Below are positions 54,950-64,000 of a DNA stretch of 64,000 nucleotides, one piece after another. The stretch spans positions 123,702,999 to 123,766,998 of the forward strand of contig JAKGHH010000001.1 in the NCBI GenBank assembly GCA_022828595.1, written 5' to 3'. The stretch is from Nelumbo lutea. Its lineage: Eukaryota; Streptophyta; Magnoliopsida; Proteales; Nelumbonaceae. The translations under genes were made by a program, and so were the position numbers. Below the pieces are notes generated by a model. That model was given only the letters and a program-made list of their open reading frames with translations, did not search any database and was not told the origin of the DNA. Position 1 is the stretch's first letter. Each line of letters begins with the position of its first letter.

Positions 54950-55077
54950 TGTAGCGCGATCAGGTCACTCCTTGCTGGCACTCACGTGGCTCCTGGAAGG
55001 TACCTAAGATGAGGAAGAAGAAGAATCCCCGGGGAGTTTACCCAGTGGGGATACTCCGATAATTAAATTAGTACTAT
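54950..55077 (-). repeat. 5' LTR remnant of the Tat-type element
   Basis: Only the last ~128 bp of the LTR (to CGCGCTACA on the minus strand) remain. The primer-binding-type text TTTGGTGTCGTCTATGGGAA follows. The cut after GTACTAT abuts copia text. Confidence 0.85.
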
Positions 55078-57230
55078 CCAGTTCAAGGAGTCTATGTCCA
55101 ACATAGCTTCTGTATAAGTCAAGGGATCTTCCTCACTACTCGTAGCTTCTACCAAGTAACTTTTTTTATCATAGTAATAACGAACTGGAGGTCTAGAAAC
55201 CTGGGTAGATCTTCTAAGCTGGAGATTATTATCTAAAATCTGTGGGTCATCTCCCACTACTCCTAAACTTTCTTCATCAAGAACAACTTCTTGATGATGA
55301 TTGTTCAGGATATAGTCCTCATTTAAAAAGTAGACATTTCAACTAACAAACAATTTTTGTTCTCATTGGTCATAGAAAAGAAACCCTAAGGAGTCCTTGG
55401 GGTAGCCTACAAATAAGCAACTACTGATTTTGGATTCCAATTTGTTTGCAACTTGTCCTTTTGACGTATGCTAGACAACCCCATATTTTCAAGTGTCTTA
55501 CATTGTTTCTTACCAGTCCATAGCTCATAAGGAGTCTTAGGAACCGACTTGGTTGGAACTCGGTCTAGCACATAAATTGTAGTCTCCAATGCATGCCCCC
55601 AAAAAGATATGGGTAACTCTGAATGAACGAGGAGTGATTGAACCATATCTAATAGTCCGATTTCTTCTCTCTAATACACCATTTAATTGAGGTGTAGTAG
55701 GAGGAGGCAACTGTGATTTAATCCCATTGTCCTTTAAGTAGTCATTGAATTCGTTGGATAAATATTCACCTCCTCGATCTGATCGAAGGGTTTTGATCTA
55801 TCTCTCCAACTGTTTCTCGACTTATTGTCTAAACTCCTTGAACTTTTTAAAAGGTTCAAACTTTTGTCTCATTAGATATACGTAATCATACCGAGAATAA
55901 TCATCAGTGAAAGTTATAAAATAATAGTGTTGGTTTCGTGTCCTAACATTCGTGGACTACATACATCTGTATGTATAAGGTCAAGTGTGCTTGTAGATCT
56001 TTCAGGTTTACTTGTAAATGGCCTTTTTGTCATCTTGCCTTGAAGGCAATGCTCACAAGTTGGTAAATCTTTTACAATGAGAAAATCTAGGGGACCATCC
56101 TTCACCAATCTTGTGATACATTCTATATTTATATGGCCATGTCAGTAATGTTATAGGCACGTGGGATTAATAGTATCATGCATTCTTTTGTTAGGGATGT
56201 GCTCTGACACAATTTTTGTTATAGCACTAACCGTAACAGTTGCAATTGTCCCTAAGCAAAGCACAACCACGTCATCATTCAGTCTTCTGCTTTCCTTGAA
56301 CCCTTACAATGTGTTACATGCATGAGTGGAAGCCCCAGAGTTAATATACTAGGATGTAGAAGTGACTAATATATTGGTCTCTATGACAAGAGATTCGAAA
56401 TTACCTTATTTGTTCTTGCAGGATTCTAGATACCGAGGACAATTCATCTTTTAGTGCCCAATCTGCTTGTAGAAGTGACATTCATCTGATGACTTGTCTC
56501 TCTTCTGCTTCTTTGGTTTGCCTCCCTTTATCTGAGGCCTCTTCTTACCCTTCTTCTTTTTTTTTTGCCAGATTTGCCACCTTCAATAAGCATGGATATT
56601 GACTTATCCTTCTTTATCAGTTCTTTAGCTTTTTGCAACAAATTGCTGAGCTCCTGCAAGCTAACTTTTACCTTGTTCATGTTGTAGTTCTTGAAAAAAC
56701 TGATTAAAGGGTGGAGGTAGAGAATTCAGGACGACATTAGTGTTAGTGTCATCATCAAATTGGGAGCCAAGAGCCTCCAATTCATTTATGTAACCTATCA
56801 TCCGCATTACATGGTTATGAACTAGTTGGCTTTCGGTCATCATTGTGGTCATCAACAATATGAGGACCTTATGTCTTGCAGAACAATTCTGCTCCTCATA
56901 CATTATCTTTAGAGTATCTAGGATATCTTTGTAGATATCAATTTTGTCAGATTGTCTCTCGATAGTATTATCCAAGGAGGCTAAGATATAACACTAGGCA
57001 AGAGAATTTTTCTCTTCTCATTTTTTATATTCCCTCACTTCAGAAGCCCTTCACCTAGACCTTCTAGTGCTGGGTTTTTGGTAATCTTGTCTAATTTCTC
57101 AGACATGAGCACTAGATTTAGGTTATGATACCAGTCTACATAGTTGGGCCCTTTCAGTTTGTTGTCCTCTAACAATTTAGTGAACTATCTATGTGCCATT
57201 TCTAATAAAAACATGAATAATTAATCCATG
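55078..57230 (-). pseudogene. Ty1/copia gag, protease and integrase remnants
   Basis: Reading leftwards: gag (KLLEDNKLKGPNYVDW, EKLDKITK near 57,185-57,090; MDNTIERQSDKIDIYKDILD, QLVHNHVMRMIGYINELEAL, NSLPPPFNQF), a worn zinc knuckle (CHFYKQIGH, stop, KMNC near 56,480), a protease remnant (INSGASTHACN, DSGA changed to NSGA), integrase with the zinc end (PTCEHCLQGKMTKRPF), DLIHTDVCSP, TLRSDRGGEYLSNEFNDYLK, LPPPTTPQLNGV and [20 protein letters not shown], then the pre-RT linker (LQLRRSTQVSRPPVRY, DPLTYTEAMLDIDSLNW). Stops occur throughout. The polyprotein continues at 41,654. Confidence 0.85.
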
Positions 57231-59002
57231 ACCATAATATTGTTTCATGTTATCTTTCGTAGAATGAACTTTTATCTATGTTATATCTCCATTTGTTCAT
57301 CTTTGTGATTTCCCTCCTATCTCAGTGACAAGGACACAATTTGTGATCATGGAAATGTGGAAAATCAAATAGATGCATTATGCCAACTATTTCAGCTGCA
57401 TAATTCCACCACTTTCTGTGAAGAATCGCATATCCACCCATCCAATGAACTTTTCCTTTGTCCTCCATCAGACAAGGTTCATTGCCATTTTAGGTTAAAC
57501 ATTTCTGTTTGGTAAGTGCAAACCCATCATATCGTGAGCCCCAATGTACTGTGGAAGAGTATTCCATTTTAGGATAGGTCTCTCTCACTAGTCTATGACG
57601 CCCTTATCATCTCATGAAGCAATCCCACTGATTGTCTTATTGAAATGGATAGCCCAATTTTATGGTGCATTTTCACCCACCAATTCAATCTGATTTCATG
57701 CTAATGACAGAAGGCCTTTAGAGAAATCATCTATGATATTCCCTATTTCATTGCACTTATATTAATTAGGAGGAAACTTGTATATCAATCCCTAGGTCAG
57801 ATTTAGGTTACACAATAGTGGCTCTCACTGACTTTTATAAAGTCATATTCAAATGGGCCCTTAATGGGATAGGGTTCCCATGAGGTTCCTCTTGAGGATG
57901 AAGCTATTTAGGGGCCATTAAAAAAAGGAAATCATGCAATGATCTATGGGCATCATGGCAATGATGTGCATTCAGCCATGATGTTCGTAGAGAGGCATAT
58001 AAGTCAAAAAAACTTGATGCCAATAAGTCACATACACAAACATTGCCATGAACGAATCACATCCATTCAACAAGTCACATACACAAAAACAATTGGTCCA
58101 AATCAATTTAAAACTTGTACATGATCAACCCACCAATGGAACAAATTATTTAATAATTTTATCTTGGTATATGGGCTAAATTGTAAAAAGCAATTCGGCC
58201 CATATAGTAGTCCATGCTAAAATGGGTCAGTCTTGCTTTAATCTATAATAAAAAGGGTTTTTCAAGTATGGGACGAATGGTTCATGCAATGGGCCATCAA
58301 ACCCTTGGCCTAAAATCGATTTTGGGTCACTTAAACCATGATCCAAGGGGCTGTAATCAAATCCCAAAGAACCATAGGTTTGGCCCAACAAGATTGGACC
58401 AAAACTAGGTCAAATCGGCCTAGGGTTTGGTGCCCATAACATGCATCAATTCACATAGGTAATGATATGAAATTCTCAGTTATGATTCATAATCAAAACA
58501 TCAAATAAACATAAATAAATGGCTAGGGCTGATAGTGTGACGGTCTGAAGTCAATCTGGACAAAAATTGCATCCTTACAAAACTGCAATCTGCAGATCGA
58601 TCTTCATCTGCAAGCTCTGTCTTCTCTGTAAAAAATAGAAAAAACTAATTTCTATTGCTTACATCAAAAAAACCTAATACATTCTTTCTATAAAAGAAAA
58701 AAATTAATTACAAACCACATAATCAAATTAATGATTTCAGTGTATACAAAACTTGATGCCAACAAGATTTCGATCTTTATCACACTTTCAGCCTAAGATT
58801 TCAAGAATCCTTAATAGAATAATTCTATAACATATTAGAATATATTCAAAAGATTTTAGATCATTCACCCACTTTGAGAACCGATTTCTCAGAGTTTTCT
58901 GCTAACTGCTCAAATTGGCTAGACTAGTTCTTGCCGATTTGAGTTTTGGTTCAAATTCGATTTGGTTTAGTCCAAGGGCTGAACCTAGTGCTTTGATACC
59001 AA
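57231..59002 (-). other. Copia 5' leader with primer-binding site
   Basis: The initiator-tRNA-type primer site TTGGTATCAAAGCA (minus strand, about 59,002-58,989) directly follows the 5' LTR end. About 1.7 kb of non-coding sequence follows before gag. That is long for a copia leader, and I see no clear insertion ends in it. Confidence 0.65.
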
Positions 59003-62000
59003 TGAAAGAAGGGTTAGGATCCATCATATGGTTGGCCGAACCATGCTAGGTGGCTGGGTGAAATTTCAAAAATTTCTTAATCCTTTCAGGAATCAAATTC
59101 CCTATGTTTGAAAAACTGCATTTTTCAAGATTGGTCTTGCACTGAACCTAAGTTGAGCACGAAGCCAGTTCATCAATGCAGTTTTCAACAAAACTACAAT
59201 ACAACTGCTTTGATCAAACTAAGGAGTTGAGAACAAAATTCCTCTACATTTTTCTTGCAAAAATCAAAAGAAAACTGATCTCTACCAGTCCCAAAATAGC
59301 TATGGTCAAAATAGGGTTTCTTGAGAGACAAAAAGAAGAAGAGAGAGCAGATTAAAGAGATGTTCTTGTTTATTTCACCCTCTTCTTCTTTTATCTCTTT
59401 GTGGAGCACTTCTCCTAATAAAATTAGGAGATTATCCATATCGAATTTGGATTTGGACTGTATTAAGAGATAAGCCTTATCCTCTTAAGAGGATGGGTGC
59501 TCCATACCCATTTCCAAACCCAGATTCTTCCCATGTCACATGACAACTTAAATTGTCATGTGACAACTTAATTAATCATATTAATTATGGGCCTTAGGCC
59601 CATCAGCTATAAGGCTCATGACCCAAGGGTGTTGCAAGGTCAACTTAGGCTTGATTTGTATGGCGTGTGAAGGGATGAGATATCCATCGTATGAATGCCC
59701 GAATCTTGCGAAATAGAATGGGCGAATTTCAAAAATTTCTCTCCATCCTACTGGGAATCGTATTCCCTATTTTAGAAAAATCATATTTTTCAATGATCAA
59801 TCTTGAACCAAGAACTGAACCAGATCTGAACAAAAGTAGTAGGAGAGGGATATACCTGATACAGAGAAATAAAATCTCTCAACGAAGGTGTTCACACCCA
59901 AGGAAGGATCCAAAGACTGCTCCCATTAAAAATGGCGTAGTGCAGGATGGAGTAAAATCAACAGTGTTCTTCCCAAGGACCTGATCCTTCTCAAGAATTA
60001 GCAGGACGACACGTGAGCACAGCTTCCTGAAGGGACTGATATCAAGATCCAATCTTGATTTTTCTCACTAAACTGGTGATCGAACTAGCAGGTGAGACGG
60101 CGGCAGGAAGGAGGTGGCAAGAAAGAATTTCGCAGGGTTGCTGAATTCTTCCTTCTGTGATTTTAGCTTTGAAGAGGATGTGAATGTGTATCTTCTAAAG
60201 GCTGCCACCCCCTCCTCCTTTTATAACTTTAAAGGGATCAGCTCCTAATCCCATTAGGAGTTGCTGATCCAAATCATATTTGGATCAGAATTCCCTTTAA
60301 GTGATAAGGGTAAACCCTTATCTTATCTGTAGATTAGATCAGCCTTCTCCTAATCGCATTAGGAGGTTTCCAGATCTGAATCACATTTAGATCTGGACTC
60401 TCTAAGTGGATAGGGTTAAGACCCAATCCTATCTGCTAATCCAATCCCAGAATTTGCCCCGTATTTAACTTATCAAATCAGCCCAGTTCGAAATGGGCTT
60501 TAGGCCCATTAAGGTTATGTGCTCACTTAGCCTTTCAAACTGCTGCCTAGTTGGGACCCGAACATTGATCTACACATCAGTCACATGGGTTCACCCCAAC
60601 CTTTGTTACAAGGCCTGGCCGAATACACTGTTATGACAGTGCACCCCTTGAAACCCATCACATGGGCTCTATGGGCCCGACACTTACCCTAAGTGGTCCT
60701 TGGGCCAAGCCACCTTGTAACACCCAGGGACTGTGGGCAGATGCAAGATTAGCCCATCAGGTATTACCCTAAATGGTCTTACACTTAACCTCTCCGCCCA
60801 TAATGATCAAACACTGCCCGACAAGAGAGGACCTCTCCCTCGGCCGCAAGGAACGGTGTTGCACTCTCTACTCACATGGATCTCGGGAATTAAAACATTT
60901 GCAAACGTTTAGAAACCATAATATATATACTTTTATATCTCATATAAAATATATTGTGCAAAACAAATCTCAACGATTGAAATCGACTGCCGACAGTCTT
61001 GGTTTCCATCAGAGAGAGTGCATCCCTGATCATTACTTTTGTCCGACAAAAGGGCTGATCTTGTCACTATGATCACCCACTCAGATGAATTCTCAAACTA
61101 TCCCAACATGCCCAGGTTTTGACCCCCGCTAAGGATCTCATTGATTGGCATATCAAAGATAGCCCAATCCAACATCTAGTGTAGTATCATAATCAAGTCT
61201 AGGGCTTAGATGTAACTTTTCAGTTTTTCCCATCAATCTCCAAGGTCTAGGGCAATACTAGAAATCTGGTCCAGTTTAAAGATTAAATTAATCCTACACT
61301 GCATATGCCTTGGGTCTCACCTTGGCGGCTGAGACAGGCCACCCCAACATTTGGCATTACACCAGTGTCAGCCTTAGCAGGATAAATCTCCCCAGACTTA
61401 TCCAACGGTTGTGAATATTCTAAACTAACACGAGTCTCATAAGTGTCCAGTTTAAGGGTATTACACAGAAACACACCATAGGAACATGAATTAGATATGT
61501 ACTTTATTCATTTACAATAAATTCATAATGTACATCATTCTGATTGGAGCTAAGGCCATATAACTGTCTAATAGTGTGGGACCCCACAATGACCTCGCAT
61601 AAGTCCACATGGGTTCGGCCTAACCTCTGTGAAAAAGGACTGACCGATTTCACTACTAAATGCAATGAACCCTTGAGCATATCACTATGGGCTCAAAACG
61701 GGCCCAACATTTACACTTAAATGATCATTGAATTTGGCCATCCTATGAAGACCCAAGGATGATAGAGTAAAGTAAGATAAATCTCATCAGATAATCAGCC
61801 CTATAATGGTCTCTTATATTTAACCTCTTAGCTCATAATGATCAAACATTACTTAATAGGGAATGACCTCTCCCCTGACTACAAGGTGTAGTGTCACACT
61901 CTCTGTTCGGATGGATCCCGGGAATTAAAACATTTTGCAAACATTTTTCATAAAACATAATATATATATATATATATATATATATGAATATATTCTGCAA

Positions 62001-62607
62001 AACCAAATCTCAAACGTAGTTGAAATTCACTGTCGACAATTTAGGTTTCCATTAAATAGAGTGTAAACCCTATCATTCACTTTGTCTGATAAAGGGGCCG
62101 ATCCTATCACTATGATCGCCCATTTAAGTGAATTCTTAGACTTCCCCAATATACCCAGGTTTTGACCTTCAATGGATCTCACTAATTGGCATATCAAAGA
62201 CAGCCCAATCTGACACTTAATGCAGTACCATAATCAAGTCTAGGTGTTATGTATAACTTTCTAGTTTTGCCCATTAATCTTCAAGGTTCAGGGTATAATT
62301 GGAAAAATGTTCGGGTTTAGTGTTTCAACCAAACACACATTGCATGTGCTTTGGGTCTAACCCTAGTAGTTGACACAAGCTGCCCCAACTTCTTTGGCAC
62401 CACATCAGTGTTAGCTTGATAGGATAAAATCCCCAAATCTATCCAACAACTGAGAATATTCTAAACTAACACGAGTCTTATAAGTGTCTAGTTTAAAGGG
62501 AAAATTCACATAAACATACCAATATCAACATGAAGCAATAATGTACTTTTATTCATTTACAATAAATATATATTTATATCAATCTTATTGGAGTTAAGAG
62601 CATACAA
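59003..62607 (-). repeat. 5' LTR of the copia element, split by a same-family LTR
   Basis: The parts at 59,003-59,662 and about 61,574-62,607 form one LTR of about 1.7 kb, colinear with the solo LTR at 43,097-45,047 read in reverse. The outer end stops matching at CATACAA (62,607), about a dozen bases short of the expected TG/CA terminus. A (TA)n run lies at 61,965-61,984. Confidence 0.75.
59668..61573 (-). mobile_element. Solo LTR of the same copia family, inside the copia 5' LTR
   Basis: 1,906 bp from TGAAGGGATGAGATATCC to AACTGTCTAATA, flanked by GCGTG (59,663-59,667) and GTGTG (61,574-61,578), a 5-bp duplication with one mismatch. The terminal CA is TA here. It shares most text with both the host LTR and the solo LTR at 43,097-45,047. 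Confidence 0.75.
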
Positions 62608-63400
62608 TGTTTACTCTCTTTTTCTTTCAAATGCAAACCAAAGTAGTTGGTGACGACGAGTCTTCTCTATCTTTGGTCTCTTCCCCTTCTCCATCTTCTT
62701 CTTCTTCTTCTTCTTCTCTTCACATTTCTTCCCTGTTTAGTCTTTACTATTGCAAGCATCAAATTTAATCAAAATTTCTCTCCTCCGATCTCACCCTTTA
62801 TTTTAGTGTCTTCAATAATTTTACATCTACCAATGATTCCATTAAAACCATCCTCTCATTTGTTACTTATCCGTACTTCCCCACTCCTTGTTTATTGTTT
62901 TTCTTTGATTTCCGGCACTACAACTCTTAGCAGCGACGGATTAATCCTAAATCTCTCTCCTTTGCTTTGTTTTCTCTCTAACTCTCTCCTACGCTTTCTT
63001 TCTTTCTATTATCTCTTTCCACTTCTCTGTCTATGAACCGTTCTCACCGCACACAGGCACCTTTCTCATCGGTCCCCTATTCTCAATCTTGCTAACCAGT
63101 CAAGTGAAACTCGTAGTTGTGTCTGTTAATCAGAGACCAATATATGTCCAACATCCTGTAAAATCTGCAACAAAGCATCATTCGTCCTACCAAGTCCCAC
63201 CTACAAGTACCAGTCGTTGTGGCAATTCAAAGGGAAAGAAATAAAGGACGAGCTAGTTGAGATCGAAAGTCGTCAAAAATCTTCTCCCGCAACATCGATT
63301 GATTTCAAGCCTAAACCTTACCAAGTAAGATGTGTTTTCCCCCTTTTTATATTGCATTTTTTTTATAGTTTCATTTTCTGGTGTTGCATGTTTCAGTTTT

Positions 63401-63457
<57 letters not shown>

Positions 63458-63460
63458 TGA
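62608..63460. other. Unassigned island between retroelements
   Basis: A pyrimidine-rich leader-like part (62,640-63,020) with CTTCTTCTT runs is followed by a GC-balanced part. A short frame (63,217-63,324: MWQFKGKEIKDELVEIESRQ, ending FKPKPYQ) stops at a good donor (CAA|GTAAGA). I do not recognise it; it may be part of a host gene or a captured exon. An (AAT)n run ends the island. Confidence 0.3.
63404..63458. repeat. (AAT)n microsatellite
   Basis: About 18 AAT units ending two bases before the Tat-type LTR. Confidence 0.95.
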
Positions 63461-64000
63461 TGTAGCGCGATCCGGTCACTCCTATCTGGCACTCACGTGG
63501 CTCCTGGAGGGTACTTGAGATGAGGAAGAAGAAGAATCCCGGGGAGTTTACCCGGTGGGGATACTTCGATGCTTAAGTTAGTACTATGTAGGAGAAGCAA
63601 GACGGAGATGAAGGCTAAGAGTGCAGATAGCGCGTTCTCACTATACTTTAGAGATTAGAGGTCTCCAGAAGAAGTTTCTCTTCTACCCCGAGGGCTTTTA
63701 TAGGGACATTTACGTCAGGTCGGGCATAACCGCCACTGGGCTCCTGCCATAGCCGTTACTTGCCAGGGCTGCGCAGGTGGCCGTTGTGGCGTACGTCTCG
63801 CCCGGGTGAATGACACGTCTCCGGAGTGACAAACACACCGTTGCCTGCTGTGAGACATGGATGTAGACTGTTGAAAGGACTGGGACTGCGCCATCAGTAA
63901 GGGATATGGTGCAGTCTGACTGGTACGGTCTGTTAGTTGGAAGCTTCTTGGGGAGTACTCGTGCAGTTCATTCATGAGCTATTCTGTAGTGAACTTGGAA
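63461..64000 (-). repeat. Second copy of the Tat-type LTR, cut by the window edge
   Basis: The first 540 bases from the TGTAGCGCGATCCGGTCACT end, closely matching 41,655-42,200 and in the same orientation. It could be the 3' LTR of a further element or a solo LTR. Confidence 0.9.

Larger units (their letters stand above)
41655..55077 (-). mobile_element. Tat-type Ty3/gypsy element, dead, with two solo LTRs inside
   Basis: Right to left: 5' LTR remnant (55,077-54,950), primer-binding region, gag (about 54,862-52,982), protease, RT, RNase H, a second archaeal-type RNase H, integrase (to about 47,546), an accessory frame on the opposite strand (42,973-46,868), polypurine tract and 3' LTR (42,493-41,655). 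The second RNase H and the 3' accessory frame are hallmarks of the Tat lineage. It lies inside the copia pol. The 5' LTR keeps only its last ~128 bp, so an end of the insertion and adjoining copia sequence were lost together. Solo LTRs at 43,097-45,047 and 49,371-50,930 came later. Confidence 0.85.
34410..62607 (-). mobile_element. Ty1/copia element broken by nested insertions
   Basis: Reading right to left: 5' LTR (62,607-61,574 plus 59,662-59,003), primer-binding site, gag, protease and integrase remnants (about 57,230-55,078), RT and RNase H remnant (41,654-40,867) and the end of the 3' LTR (35,150-34,410). Three elements separate these parts: a Tat-type gypsy (41,655-55,077), an Athila-like element (35,151-40,866) and a same-family solo LTR (59,668-61,573). 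Stops and frameshifts are frequent throughout. The 34,410 end matches the 59,003 end (TGAAGAAAGGGCTAGGATTC / TGAAAGAAGGGTTAGGATCC). No terminal duplication survives. Confidence 0.8.

Noticed and set aside
34410..62607. An intact, active copia element
   Set aside because: Stops, lost YVDD and DSGA motifs, three insertions and two junction deletions make it a relic.
62647..63036. 129-codon Leu/Ser/Pro-rich frame
   Set aside because: Low-complexity translation of a CTTCTT-rich leader-like tract. No domain was seen, and it could pass for membrane segments only because of composition.

Overview
This window is nuclear DNA of a flowering plant. The only clear host gene is a spliced RNA-binding protein gene of the RBP45/RBP47 family. 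Everything around it is plant-type transposon sequence: LINEs, hAT and MULE MITEs, Ty1/copia and Ty3/gypsy elements of the Athila and Tat types. I cannot name the species. No bacterial features, CRISPR array, rRNA or convincing tRNA gene was seen.

Region 1 (1-13,290) holds the 5' half of an RBP47-like gene on the minus strand. Exon 1 is 12,735-13,037 and exon 2 is 3,707-4,190. They join in phase across an intron of 8,544 bases. The rest of the gene, including the expected third RRM, lies beyond the left edge. The introns are loaded with decayed LINE fragments and hAT or MULE MITEs, several with exact target-site duplications. Region 2 (13,291-16,887) is the probable upstream flank, with one MITE and microsatellites.

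Region 3 (16,888-34,409) is a large, non-autonomous Tat/Ogre-like LTR element. It has a broken gag, no pol, a 45-bp minisatellite and a 110-125-bp tandem array before its 3' LTR. The minisatellite is split by a MITE. The array is split by a 3.3-kb hAT-like element carrying a captured cullin (CUL1-like) gene fragment, which itself holds a MITE, and by a non-coding LTR element in reverse orientation. The array end and the start of the 3' LTR are duplicated in tandem (571 bp).

Region 4 (34,410-62,607) is a Ty1/copia element on the minus strand, blown apart by nested insertions. From left to right these are: an Athila-like element with an intact 713-codon gag-protease frame but no polymerase (35,151-40,866); a Tat-type gypsy element with two RNase H domains and an antisense intron-containing accessory frame (41,655-55,077), interrupted by two solo LTRs; and a solo LTR of the copia's own family inside the copia 5' LTR. 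Region 5 (62,608-64,000) is a short unexplained island, an AAT microsatellite and a second copy of the Tat-type LTR running off the window.

The pol genes of the copia and Tat elements are dead: stops, frameshifts and lost catalytic residues are visible. The items of most interest are the cullin capture inside a hAT-like element, the intact gag-protease frame without pol, the antisense spliced accessory frame, and the satellite-like arrays inside the Tat-like element.
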